Shown: positions 20,412 through 32,174 of the stretch, piece by piece
Layout: every line of letters starts with the position of its first letter
Numbering within the stretch: the first letter of the stretch is position 1
Source: Amoeboaphelidium protococcarum
Taxonomy: Eukaryota > Aphelidiomycota > Aphelidea
DNA length: 64,000 nucleotides
Direction of reading: 5' to 3'
Assembly: GCA_023515745.1 (NCBI GenBank)
Contig: JALECJ010000007.1
Span: 248,001-312,000, forward strand
Translations under genes and position numbers: made by a program
The notes under the pieces: model-generated
Told to the model about the DNA's origin: nothing
Database searches by the model: none
The model's input: only the letters and a program-made list of their open reading frames with translations

Positions 20412-23400
20412 TCAGTAGATTCTGCTGTATAGAGAGCAAAGCTCATTATGTTTCAGCTCTTTCCAGTCCATCAATTGACAGTCGCGTGAACAATAGGTGG
20501 CCATCTTGCACTTGGAGCACTGCTTTACTGCTTTCAATTCAATTCCACAGCAGCAACATACTTGCACTTGGCCAATAAAATCAATACTACTAGGGTCATC
20601 CACGCGAATTCCAGTCTAACCATCAGCGAACATGCGACAAAACGGTTCGTTAATGACAATTTAGGCGCCAATCTTGAAGCGATTTCTTTACTAGTCTGGC
20701 ACGTTATAGCAGGTAATGAGGCATAAATCCCCATTTTGATCAACAATCATCACAGGAAGTGACGGCGTATGCACATTGTTAACATCCAGGATAGTGGCAG
20801 ACAGACGACAGCCCTTCATAACCTAATCGCGGTTAAACGACATCTCTCTCAAGGCGACCTCTTTTAAATTACTCTTACTAATGGCGCGATTCTCATTCTA
20901 TGGCGCCTTAAAACTAAAATCTGTTTTGTACACCTTGCCAGAAATTTTTACCACCACAGATAGATGATCCCTAAACTTTTTGAAAATTTGTTTGTTCACA
21001 ATACCAAGAGGTCTCTCAGCCGGCTAAGTATTGGATGGAGAAGCAGCGGATGTAGATTGACCAGCAGATTAAGATCCATTTTAACCATTAACTTATTTTT
21101 TAGCTTTGGAAGAAGATGAGCCTCCTTTCAAGTCATGCATCAAGTCAAGCGTGCTCTTTGCCGTACTCTCATAAGGCAAAAATATTTGCAACAGACGCTT
21201 CTCCAGCACTTGTCCTTTCAAGTACCACTTGCGAGCACTTTCACGATCCCCCTCTTTATCCAAATATAGCAAAGCAAGGTTATAGCAAACTTCAGGTGAT
21301 TTACGATGATCATAAGGCGCAAGTTTGAGAAATAATTCAGCCTTTTCCACGTAACTACTCATAGGTATGCCGTCCACCGCACGCATACACGAGAACTAAT
21401 CAAAGACACAAGAGAAGCTATCTTCACCCACCAGCTCACATGCTTTGTTGGCATCCCTTAGAGCAATCTCATACTTGCCACTCAGAAAGTTGAGAACCGC
21501 TCTCTGGCCATACAATTTCCCACCCTCCGCCGGATACTTGGCAATGTAACGAGTACACATGGATAAAGTGCGAGCAACATCAGTAAAGTTGAAGACGACA
21601 TTACATACCGCAGCCTTCCCCTGGAACTCTAAGCTCTTACTCTTTGTAAGCACTTCCAACAGTATCTCACTGAACTTCTTCTTCAAATCACCAAAGAATG
21701 TGGCCACAATCTCAGTTCTAATGAAGCACTAGTACAAATTCTCCGTAATCTCCTCTTTCTGGCTCATGGATATGTCCTTGACATTCTTATGATTGAAAAC
21801 TATAGTAGCAGCATCCCAAAAGAACAAACTAGACTCGAGAAGAAATTTACCAAATTCGGACCCTTTCATAGCGTACTCATTCAACTTATCCGGATGATAC
21901 TAAAAATCTGCAACTTTGCTCATTTTCTCAAGTCCAGCTCCGGATGAGTTAAGACTGGATTCACGAAGAATTGAAGTTAACTTATTCAGAGTCTCCACGT
22001 CAGTAGAAGTGACTTTCTTCTTCATATCGCGACATCTATTCATGAAAGACTTGGCCTCTGTGATGGCCGGTACAAACATCAGTGCTACCGCCTTCTTATG
22101 GTACATCATCGCGTCATCAAACTTCCCTTGCTCCAGGCTCAAGTGGGCAAGAGCATGAACGGCCTGAGGGTAATCAAGTCGAGCTGAAAACTAAAGCAAC
22201 TGCATGGCTTTATCCTGATCTTTAGGTACGCCTTAACCATTCATGTACATCTAGGCCAGATTAAATCCAGCCGGTGAGTATCCATTATCTACAGCCTTCT
22301 TATACCACATAATTGCATCTTCCATATCTTCAGACACTGGCCGAGTGCTTCCGATCCTATGATCATAATGAACACCAAGTGCAAATTGAGCATCAGCTAC
22401 TCCATACTTTTTACCAACACGACCGTTAAGATTCTCACCGGCGCACTATTTGAACAATCTCACCGCCTCCCAGATATCATGCTTAGTACCACGGCCCCAG
22501 TACTTACAGAATGCAACTTTATACGCCGCCTCTGGACAAAACTTAATCTTCAATGCTTGGCAGTACAGTCTATAAGCCTTGTGGAAATCATTTTCAACTT
22601 CAAAAGCCTCATAAGCCTGACTAAGAAGTTGCTCCCGCTAGCCCTTTCTAAACACTCCCAAATTTGGCACAAATCCAAATCTCTCTTAGAACTCCTCCTA
22701 AAATTCTTCCATAGAAACTGCAGTAGCAGCAGACTCCTCATGGAATCCGTATTACTCTTACTACTTCAAGATTTAGACCACTGCTTTCTCATGCAGAATA
22801 TCTTTATCCTGCTGTTAATTTATAGCTAGATACATGTTGTATGATTCAATAGATGCGTCGTACTCTTTCTTCTTCATCTATGCTCTGCCAAGCACAAGGA
22901 ACGCCTAAGCAAAGTCAGGATTTAGCTTCGCAGCACGTTTACCATCCTTGATTGCCTCATCGCACCTGCCGACATCAATAAACGCCTGACCGCGTTAAGT
23001 CAAAATATATGCCAGATCCTTATCAGTCAAGTCTCCATTATCGATAATCTGACTAAATACTTTGATTGCATCCTTGAAACCAAACGACTCCATAGCCTCT
23101 AAACCGGCTTTAACTTATGCTTAGACTTCACCAGAGCACTAGGAAAATAGCGCCTGTGATGATGACTGTCCTTGAATTGATAGATCAATGTCAGCTTAAG
23201 TCTGACCAAGCTTTAACAACGCTGAAGTCAAAGTAGCCAGGTGGGCTTTGTAAGAATCATCATTCACAACAAGGGAACTCATATGAACCAGAGCATTACG
23301 AATGTCGCGAATAGATTTAACAGCATCCAATTAATCACCAGTCAACTTTTACTTCCAAGGAAACTGGAGTAGAACTAGGCATAGAAGAGAAACATCCCAG

Positions 23401-23618
23401 AGCATAGCATTTCCACTCTCAATCTTGGCCGTCTAATCTGCTCTCAAAGAAGACATGAATGCAGCATTATGAGCATAAGCTTTGACGACTTTCTTCTAGT
23501 CCAGAGAGGATTACACAAATTGTTATTAATGCTTACTTCCAAACAATTTCCTTAAAGCTTAAATACCGTTTTCATTAATCAGCCTAGATAGATTATAGTA
23601 ATTGCCAATTTAACTCAT
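20412..23618 (-). CDS. Large TPR/Sel1 protein with C-terminal MYND zinc finger
   Basis: A 1068-aa single-exon frame from ATG 23618 to TGA 20412. TPR units occur in the N-terminal half (RGQAFIDVGRCDEAI; FAQAFLVLGRA), then Sel1-type units (CKYWGRGTKHDIWEAVRLF; GYSPAGFNLA; YPQAVHALAHLSLEQGKF) and further TPRs (YNLALLYLDKEGDRE). The last 60 residues are a MYND finger with the spacing CCCCG...CSKC...YCSRDCQ...HNELC. MYND fingers bind short proline-rich peptides, so this is probably a scaffold or adaptor. The whole frame depends on reading UAA/UAG as Gln, with two adjacent UAA/UAG codons in several places. Confidence 0.88.
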
Positions 23619-23984
23619 ACTAAATGATGTCTTTTACTGATTAATATTATGCTAAAGTGACTAGGTGTAGTTCAGTAACAAGTTGAGAGCAACTGTACAG
23701 GTTTGAAAGAGAAGAAACGCGTCGGTCAGAGAACGAGCAACTGAACATTGACGCGTCGCATCTAATGTCCCAAATCTTATTGAGCACATGTCGTAATACT
23801 GAAGTCTAAAAAGAGTAGCAAAGTATACTGCGCTTGAAGGAACTAACATAATGAAAGGATTGGTTCAAAAGTAGATTGAAAGTCCTCCCTATAATTTAAT
23901 CCGGAGCTAAAAGGAGCATTAAACAACCACAAAGTTCAGCTTATATCAAGTGCAGGAAAGTACTTTCATTAATAGATGAGTTAC
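23619..23984. other. Intergenic region with two ACGCGT sites
   Basis: 366 bp upstream of the MYND gene and downstream of the first NMT gene, both on the minus strand. Two ACGCGT hexamers lie about 20 bp apart near 23729 and 23751, roughly 110-130 bp upstream of the MYND-gene ATG. No gene is seen. Confidence 0.4.
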
Positions 23985-25313
23985 TCATATAATCATAAAT
24001 GCCTGCTTATCAGCACTAATCTAGGGACACTTGTAGTTGTATAGATAGAAATTCAAGTTTCCCTGACCGCCGGCAAACTTGAGATTCTCCAAAGCTTCAT
24101 CCCTGCCCATGCTCTTGAGACAATTAAACACGTCGATTCCAGTGCTGGCGCCGTAAATCATTTGATTCTCAAACAAAGCTTCCATAGAGATACCGGAATC
24201 CTTTGCAATAGCATATTACCATTGGTATCCACAGTTCAAGTAATCATATTTTGGGTTACCCAGAATCTTGTTCTTAATGACAAAATATGATGTGAAGGCA
24301 ACCACTTTACTATCCGCATTCTGCACTACGCATGTAGCCAGAGAATCTTTTACCGGAGTCAAATAATACTTGACTTCTTCCACACTCATGTCATGATACA
24401 TATCAAACTACTTGTAGAATTCCTGGTAAAGAGCAGCGCACTGAGTCAATACAGTGTCTAAATCCTAATCTTCCGTCGACAGTACTCTAAATCCGGGCAC
24501 AGTATATTTTGCCGGCAGACTATATAACTTTATCGTTCTCGCCAGAGTCATCTTCTTCTTGATGTGAGTATATCCGGTATCCACCAGTTTCTTAACGTTA
24601 ATACATCTAAACAAATACTTTACGTTGGTGACAGCTTTGGGTAGAATGACACCGGAAGTAGACGTGGCCTAGCTCAACCCAGTCAAATTGACACGTCTTT
24701 TCACCTCCTTGAACAGCACTGGGGTCAACCGCTTGGACCGCATAGACTTATGAACACAGAGAAAATTAACTTCAACCATCTTGATAGGTTTCCCGAGTAC
24801 CGCGAGCGTGACCGGAATAGCAAATAAGGTGCCCATCAAATTGCCCTTACCATCACGGAGACCAACGTGCCAATCTTTCAGATACCCAGGCGGACATAGA
24901 GCAAAACGCAGCAATTCGTTGGAATAGCAAAGTCTAAAAGTCGCCATAAGATCTTCCACATAATTCGCATTCAAAAACTGCGCAAATTCCTCCAATTAAG
25001 AGTCCTCTTGCATGTCCAAAGTCGCCCATGAGTATCCAGGCGGGAGAGCATATGGAGTCTTGCGAACGTTTTCCACCACCAATTCGGGCTCTATTGGACC
25101 ACATTCCACCGCCTCCTACTGATCAAATCTCATCACCGGCTGAGTACCCCAAAACTTGTACTAGCTCATATCCTTACCTGCATTGTAGCCATCAAGCATA
25201 TCCTTAACTTTCATATCAGCCATCTTCTTCACCATATCAGTGCCACTCTCCTTCGCTCCGCCATTTTGGCCTACATCGCTTGCAGTCTATTATTCCTACT
25301 TATTTCCGTCCAT
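23985..25313 (-). CDS. NMT: Glycylpeptide N-tetradecanoyltransferase (N-myristoyltransferase), copy 1
   Basis: A 442-aa intronless frame from ATG 25313 to TGA 23985. NMT landmarks: YKFWGTQPV near the start, PYALPPGYSW, NANYVEDLMATFRLCYS, LCPPGYLKDWHVGLR, the myristoyl-CoA site region VEVNFLCVHKSMRSKRLTPV, and the C-terminal YLYNYKCP...AFMII with the length needed for the terminal carboxylate to act as catalytic base. It transfers myristate from myristoyl-CoA to N-terminal glycines co-translationally. A second NMT gene lies 395 bp upstream in the same orientation (25708-27060). The two share most motifs but differ at many sites, so the duplication is not recent. Confidence 0.97.
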
Positions 25314-25707
25314 TTTCAGTATCAACAACAACTGTTCGGTGATAAACTCCGGCAGTTTTTAAAGCGAATCGAGAATGGAACAGCCACAGCAGTTGCTAAG
25401 CAAAGGATCGCCTCTAATAGACGATCAGGAGTGTTGGCGATGAGTGAGAGTGAGCGCGAGAGTGCTGTGAAGACAAACAATAAGGAGGGGCCGCTTCGAT
25501 CAGCTCAATTATTTGCTTCGTCCTATTTCAACATAATGCTCAAGGTAAGTTTAATTTTTAGACTTAAATTTTCTGTTACCAAGTAAGTTTGAATGATGTA
25601 ACGCTTTAACTCGCAAGCGATCTGGCGTTTATCATCATCATCGTCATAGAAAAGACACAAAGATCAAATCAACTTGTAGCAATAATGAATGTACTTCATA
25701 GTAGAAC
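25314..25707. other. Spacer between the two NMT genes
   Basis: 394 bp. The plus strand has a short TGA-free frame (25441 onward, MSESERESAVKTNN) that ends at a TGA after about 49 codons and overlaps a GTAAGT; it might be a small upstream exon but nothing supports it. Otherwise it should hold the promoter of NMT copy 1. Confidence 0.35.
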
Positions 25708-27060
25708 TCATATAATCATAAACGCCTGCTTATCGGCACTAATCTAAGGGCATTTATAGTTGAACAAATAGAAATTCAGATGACCATCGCCGGGAGCAAA
25801 CTTGAGCTTCTCCAACACTTCATCTCTACCCATGCCCTTTAGACAGGTGAACACATCCATCCCAGTATAGGCGCCGTGAATCATTTGACTCTCGAACAAT
25901 TGCTGCAAAGATACACCAGAATCCTTTGCAACAGCAAACTACCATTGGAAAGCACTACTCAAGTAATCATACTTGGGATTTCCCAAAATCTTGTTCTTGA
26001 TAATGTAATATGATGTGAAAGCCAAGACTTTACCTTCAGCATTCTGGACTACACATGAGACAAGAGAATCTTTCACAGGAGTCAAATAATGCTTCACCTC
26101 TTCCAGGCTCATGTCATGGTACATGTCAAATTGCTTATAAAACTCCATATAAAGAGTAGCACATTGAGTCAAGACGGCATACAAATCATTGTCTTCCGCT
26201 GACAATACTCTAAATCCCGGAATGGTATATTAGGTTGGCAGCTTGAACAACTTAATCGTTCTCACCAAAGTCATTTTTTTCTTGATGTAAGAGAATCCAG
26301 TATCCACCAGCTTCTTCACATTAATAGATCTATGCAGGTACTACACATTGCTTACCGCCCTGGGCAAAGTTGTACCAGCCGTATACGCAGCTTGACTCAA
26401 TCCAGTCAAATTGACACGTCTAGTTATCTCTTTAATCAACACTGGAGCTAATCGCTTAGAGCGCAAAATCTTATGGACGCAGAGAAAGTTGATAATCACC
26501 ATCTTTACAGATTTACCGTAAATGGACATCGTGGCAGGAACAGCAAATATGGTTGCCAGCAGCTTACCCTTACTGTCACGCAAGCAGACGTGCCAATCTT
26601 TTAAATACCCAGGTGGACACAGGGCAAACCGCAGTAATTCATTAGAGTAACACAACCTGAAGGTGGACATGAGATCTTCCACATAATTAGCATCGAGAAA
26701 CTAAGCAACCTCCTCCAATTACTCATCAACTTATAAATCAACAGTCTCCCATGAATATCCGGGAGGAAGAGCATACGGAGTCTTGCGAACATTCTCTATA
26801 ACCACATCTGGTTCGATGGGACCACATTCCGCAAACTCTTACTAATCAAACCGCATCACCGGCTGAGTACTCCAAAATCTGAATTAGCTCATGTCCTTTC
26901 CAGCACTATAAACATCAAGCACCTCCTTGACCTTCATGCCAGCCGTCTTCTTCACCAAGTCAGTGTCACTACCTCCTCCAGCTCCACCACCACCATTACT
27001 ACCTTGATCACCTGTAATGTGTTCTTCCTACTATTTTCCATCCATTTCAGGGCCAAGCAT
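25708..27060 (-). CDS. NMT: N-myristoyltransferase, copy 2
   Basis: A 450-aa frame from ATG 27060 (an in-frame ATG at 27045 aligns better with the start of copy 1) to TGA 25708. The same landmarks are present: FRFWSTQPV, PYALPPGYSW, NYVEDLMSTFRLC, LCPPGYLKDWHVCLR, INFLCVHKILRSKRLAPV and the identical C-terminus ISADKQAFMII. The N-terminal tail differs, with a Gly/Ser-rich run in place of copy 1's sequence; such tails target NMT to ribosomes. All expected catalytic elements are kept, so both copies appear functional. Why two are retained is unknown; distinct expression or substrate range is the usual reason. Confidence 0.97.
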
Positions 27061-27845
27061 TGTTCAATTAGAATTTATGATAATATAAGTAGTGGCAAAA
27101 TATACTCTGTTCTAGTATTTATATATTCCCGAGTGAGAATGACAAAGGTATTTAAATTCTCAAAGCACCGAGAGATTTAACGAGTTGAGTTTGAGAAGAA
27201 AGAAGGAATTCGCACAGACGCGTTATCGCCTAAATAAGCCTTGATAGCGTTTGATCTTCAATCTATATCAATAAGAAATGGAAATTCCTGCCTCTATATT
27301 GAATTCCTACAATAACTTCATATAAGCAATTAGAATTAGATGAAACCATATTAATATTTTCCGTTGTACGTGTAGGGATATGGTCCTTCACCAACATTGA
27401 CAGGCAAGAGTGATTGATCTCTCATCAGCTTCTTGTTTAGCCTGTAATAAGTTAAAATATTGTGAAGTTGTCAACAAAGGAAGTACAAAGCAGTTTTTGA
27501 TGGGTAAATAATCTGATGTGATGTATATGAATGGCACTGTCATCGAGCATGAGATTGTAATCGCGAAAAGAGTTTTAAAAATCGTCGAACGGCACCAGAT
27601 CGTTGTATACAAAAAGCGATTCATTTTTCTGCGTCGCTGAACACTGACACTAACTCTTATCACGCGTCCATTTCTCATCCGGTGATCCATCTCGTTAGAG
27701 CCGCGTCATTTATTCGTTCTGCCGCAGTTGAGTGTTTTACATTCAGCGATCATCGTCTCTATTTCGTAAGTTCTCTTCAGTACTCTTAATTATTTCATCA
27801 TAAATTATTACTGCAACTTCAAGCTTAATTATTATTATTGCAGAG
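27061..27845. other. Intergenic region, possible small minus-strand gene, 5' UTR intron of the ALIX gene
   Basis: The right part holds the ALIX 5' region: a good intron (GTAAGT at 27766 to TTGCAG at 27843) ends 2 bp before the ALIX ATG, so it is a 5' UTR intron. On the minus strand about 27330-27690 there are two overlapping TGA-free frames. One is 100 codons with an Arg-rich start and a hydrophobic segment; the other ends in a mitochondrial-looking LPVNVGEGPYPYTYNGKY. A small spliced gene may exist, but I could not find a convincing exon structure. Confidence 0.4.
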
Positions 27846-30407
27846 ATGCTCAAAATTTAGTTCAAAGCTACCGATCCAGTGTCTTTGAAGCAGCCGCTCG
27901 CTGACTACATCAAGGATGTGTATTCTATGAATCCGGACCAGTTTGCTGCAGACTTACAGCTGCTGGATGCAATGCGCAGTGAAGTGGTATCCCCAGAGAC
28001 GCATGAGCAATCGCTGAATAAGCTCATCAAGTACTATGGTCAGCTGTCATTTGTGTGTGGAAAGATTCCGCTGGACGATAATAACAGTGCTGATTCTTCA
28101 TCTGCTAGTGGTTCTTCTGTTCGTGTCCCGTGGCGTTATTACTCGTCATTCGCATCCTCTGGTAGTGCCAAGAATAAGCCAGTGTCCAGTTTTAGTGGCG
28201 ACTTTGAGAAGGCTCATCTACTATTCAATATTGGTGCCATGTACAATCAGTTGGGACATTCTGCTCTGTCTCTGGTCGGCCTAAAGTGCTCCGTGGGTGC
28301 AGATTCTGTCAAGAAGGCTGCAAATTACTTTTAAAGTTCAGCTGGCGTATTTTAGGAAATTGCAGATAATTATTCGACCAAGATGTAATCCACTGGTCCG
28401 AATCCTGAAATGTCGCTCACTGCAATGGAGTGTCTGATTGCCATAAATCTTGGACTGGCATAGGAGTGTTTTTTTCACAAGATCATGATCGACGTTGACA
28501 GCGGTGCGTCCAAGGTGAAGGATGGTACGATAGCAAAGATTGCTAGTAGAGCGTCTGAGCTGTATAATTAGGCGTATGAGTACGCCAATAAGACTTTGTA
28601 GTCTCCCACCTCAAGTAAATGTATATTTCCTACCGAGTGGCTTGTGGCTATGCAGATGCGAGCTTTGTGGATGAACGCCATCGCCCAGTACAGAAAGAGT
28701 AGAGAAGTTGTGGAGAATGGCAAGTATGGCGAGGAGATTGCCAGATTGCATATGGCGGAGTTGTACGTGAAGAAGGCTCTGGATTTCCACAAGGCACTTT
28801 CGGACCTGGTTGTAAAAGAGTTGAAGAGTTTCCAGTCTCTGTTGCAGGATCAACTTAAGAGATCTGAGAAGGATAACGACGTTGTCTACCTGGATCCTAT
28901 TCCGTCTTAGGCATCATTAAGTGCCATAGATAAAGCAGCTCTTTCTTCAGCCATTGCATTTCCGCCTCTGTCTAGTCCTTAGATGACATCAATAGTTGGC
29001 AAGCCTCTATTTGAAAAGCTCTATCCGTACATGATCTATACTCAGATCTAGGCATACAATGACCGCAAATCTATAGTCGTCAAATCTATAGCGGACAAGT
29101 TACAGAAGCAGAACGATGAGTATAATGAAGTGTTGAGATGTAGAAACCTTCCATCTGTTATTCAGGCGTATGAATAACCTATTGGCTTGCCGTAAGAGAT
29201 TATCTTAAAGTCAACTGAAGTCAAGCAGGTTGGTGGGGCAATGTCTTTACAGTAGCAGTTGCAGACGTTGAACGTTCTTGCTCAAGAAGATTAAGAACTT
29301 TTGGCGCAGATTAGAAGATAACTTGAGGATGAGCAGAAAGATGATGAAGAGTGTCGCGACAGATTTGGAGTAAGTAGGTGGACACGCACGCGTTCTCTGG
29401 AGTTGTAGAGGAATTTAAGAGAGTAGTTGGACAAGCGCGAAAAGTTGGTGTAAACTGCTCGACAAAGTGATTTACTTGTTCAAAGTAAATTTGATAGCAA
29501 TCTGCCTCATATTGAATCATTGAGTAGCTCTCGCCAAGAGCTGGAGAGCCTCATTCCTGCCAGTAGTCAATCAACCTCGCTGGCTAAGAACGATCAGGAT
29601 GTGATGCAAGTGAAAGCGTCCATGTAGTCTTTGGATGACTTGGTAAAGATGCGTGCATAACTGATTGACCAGTGCAGACAGCAGTCTGCGAAAGATGATA
29701 TTGGGACGCAGTTGCTGGAAGCTTACGCTAGGAAAGACACTAACTATGATGTGATATTCTCTGCTTGTTTAAAGGCATATGATTAGTTCCATTAAAGCTG
29801 TGAGTCTTTTGCCTCAAAGTAAACTCAGCTGGTCAACTAGTTGCGTGAAGCGTTTGAGAGGTTTAACCGCAAGAAGCAGAGCAATGATGCTCTCAAGTCG
29901 AGGGAAATAGCTTTGAATAATTTGGATCTTGGCTATAAGGCTTTCAAAGAGTTGTCGAATAATCTGCAAGAAGGTATTAAATTTTACAGTGATCTTCAGT
30001 CTGCTCTATAGCGTCTCAAGTCACAAGTTGATGACTATGTAACGGCTAGAAGTATAGAGAAGAAGGACATGTTGAAGGATCTCACTGAAGGTCTCGCTGG
30101 AATGAATCTTGGAACTTCCAGTAATGGTTAGAATAATTATCACTCACAACACCCCTCTCCCGCTTCACAATATCAGAATGCTACTGCACCACAGTATCAG
30201 CTGAATGCTCCTACACTTCCACCGCGACCTTCTGGATATGGGTATGCTGATACTCCGCCGCAGCAGACGACTTGGAATCCTGGCCAGCCATTATAGTATG
30301 GTGGCTCGGGGCAGAACTAGAATTAGTATCAGCAATAGCCACCTTCATACCAGTATGGCAATAACTATGGTGGTAGTCAGCCTAACAGATATTAAGGTCC
30401 GCAATGA
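27846..30407 (+). CDS. PDCD6IP: ALIX/BRO1-domain ESCRT-associated protein
   Basis: A single coding exon of 853 aa. The N-terminal BRO1 domain is clear (DYIKDVYSMNPDQFAADLQLL; WRYYSSFASS for the usual tyrosine patch; FEKAHLLFNIGAMYNQLG; AEYYVKKALDF-like helices). The middle V domain has long helices (LEDEQKDDEECRDRFG region). The C-terminal tail from about residue 760 is Pro/Gln/Tyr-rich (PTLPPRPSGYGY), as in ALIX. ALIX bridges ESCRT-I and ESCRT-III in multivesicular body formation, cytokinesis and membrane repair. A canonical 78-nt intron lies in the 5' UTR just before the ATG. Many V-domain Gln codons are UAG/UAA. Confidence 0.95.
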
Positions 30408-30543
30408 TTATAATTATTTAATATATACAACGTCGTGTCAATTTCAGTAGTAGTGTCCATTCTTGCTGTCGTTAAGACCAAGCTTGTCACTTCTTCACTT
30501 TCTCTCTCTCTTGATTCAATATAGCAACCGCAATCAAGTATCA

Positions 30544-30786
30544 ATGGCGTTGAAGTACATTTAGAAAGCAGCAATAAGTGCTGGAACATGCGCCCTTTCG
30601 GTTATTGATGCCTTTGGTGGATGGCTGGCTGATGCTCTTGGCATTACAACGCCAAAGTATCAGGAGTTTATAGATGAAGATGAGTTTGCATCTGGTTAAG
30701 CTTAAGACTATGCAACAGCAGAACAATATAAATCTGATTCTCGACAGAGACAAGATAATGTGCAAGTACTCAAAAGTTTCAAATGA
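30544..30786 (+). CDS. FAM177-like small protein
   Basis: An 80-aa frame ATG 30544 to TGA 30786. The segment SVIDAFGGWLADALGITTPKYQEFIDE matches the conserved core of FAM177 proteins, in which a hydrophobic stretch is followed by a Phe-Gly-Gly turn, LFGL and PKYQYAIDEY. The family's usual N-terminal part (IIHFASGE) is not present here, so either this is a short version or an upstream exon was missed (a TTTCAG acceptor-like sequence lies near 30445). Function in the family is poorly known. It follows ALIX by 136 bp on the same strand. Confidence 0.72.
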
Positions 30787-31603
30787 TAGCGCTTGTCTTA
30801 TTATTGCTTAAATTCAAGAGTAATTAAAGTTGATACAAGATGTATAGAATATTTAGTACAATTTCATTGATTTCATCCCATTGTTTCACTATTTCAATCA
30901 CTTGTTTCAGGCATTAGTTTGATCATCAGCAACTAACAACACAATTTTCGCTCGTTGGTAACGTTTCTATGTCTTTCCCAACTTGATTTGACGTGTAATT
31001 GCTATCGTGAACCACTCTACCACTTTTATTTTGATCTTCATCTTGGAAAAATTTATCGCAAGTTGTCTACTTGTGTCCCATGTTGCTGTCTAGTTTAATT
31101 GTTTTTAGTCTCCTTAATGCTTTCTACTAATTACAATCCACAAATTAAGAGATGGATGGCGTAAGGTATTTGGAATTTTAAATAGTTTACTGATATCATC
31201 AAACAAGTATCAAAATTAATCCAAACTGGTACTGAGCCTGATCGAGCTCAACTACGCGTTTACCCATTACAAGGCGCGAACAGCGAGCTCAACACGGCGC
31301 AAAATGTAAAGTGGCGCAGCATTCAGAATTAAGGGGTCGCTCGGTCATATTGACCCATATTGACGGAACCGGAAAATTAAAAGCCAAGAGATGACGCATA
31401 ATAAGCCCATATCGGCAGTGCACACAAAGCAATATGGTGTTGATGAAGTGTGAGATGGCTAAAGCTCATACTAGTTATCGGTATACTTACGCGTTGAAAG
31501 TGGAATACAAAGTATCGATAAGAGAAAAGAGATTTAAATATGGTAAAAGATAAAATCTATTAAATGACAATCACAAGGTCACATTATCACCAGCACAGGC
31601 TCT
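30787..31603. other. Intergenic region
   Basis: 817 bp with no gene that I can support. It contains two ACGCGT hexamers (near 31256 and 31490) and, near 31312, one diverged relative of the 25-bp repeat seen at 17260-17342. Confidence 0.4.
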
Positions 31604-31762
31604 TCACAAAGTCAACTAGCCATCAGAGACCAGCTGAACAGAAGCGCTAACTGGAGCAGCAATGGATGCAGCAACAGCAGGTGCAGAGATGATAGTCTCA
31701 GCCTGTGCGTAGTCAGCAGAGTTACCAGTGAAGTTAGGATTTCCAGCCCAAGATTGTCCCAT
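31604..31762 (-). CDS. 52-aa Ala/Ser-rich microprotein with possible N-myristoylation start
   Basis: ATG 31762 to TGA 31604. The sequence starts MGQSWAGNPNFTGNSADYAQ and continues Ala/Val/Ser-rich. Codon choice is striking: AAC, TTC, GAC, TAC, ATC, GCT, TCT and ACT dominate, and two of three Gln codons are CAG, a pattern usual for highly expressed genes and unlike most of this window. The 5' side is T-rich (A-rich on the coding strand), as before a strong start codon. The Met-Gly start could be an NMT substrate. No homologue is recognised. A chance frame is possible, but the codon bias argues for a real gene. Confidence 0.5.
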
Positions 31763-32174
31763 TTTGTTATATTTTTTGTTTTTGATTTTTGGTTTGTTGA
31801 TGTGAAGAAGGAAGAAAGCGGAGATTAGTAAAAGGTGAATTTATAGGCAAAATCCTATTTCAGTATATGCCAAATATCTTCGGTTAAGCGCTATTATTGG
31901 TAATATTTTTAATGAGAATCCAATCATATTTAGCGTGTGCATTCCACAGAAACTTCTGAGGTATTTTTAGTGCTTCTAGACTACTCGGAAATGAAGAGTG
32001 TCTATAAATAGCCTTCCATCACTGTACACCGTTGCGAGTAAAAAATGAGTGTCTAACAATAGCCTACATGCTTTGACGCAACATCTTGAGTATAATTTTT
32101 TTGGGTGTTGAGTACATTGAAACATATTGCTGCTGCAACTGTAAATATATCTCAATTTTAAGCATCTATAAGTT
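31763..32174. promoter_or_regulatory. Divergent intergenic region
   Basis: 412 bp between the microprotein gene (minus) and the repeat-containing membrane protein (plus). Two short direct similarities occur near 31996 and 32044 (AAxGAGTGTCTA with nearby ATAGCCT). No coding frame is supported. Confidence 0.4.
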
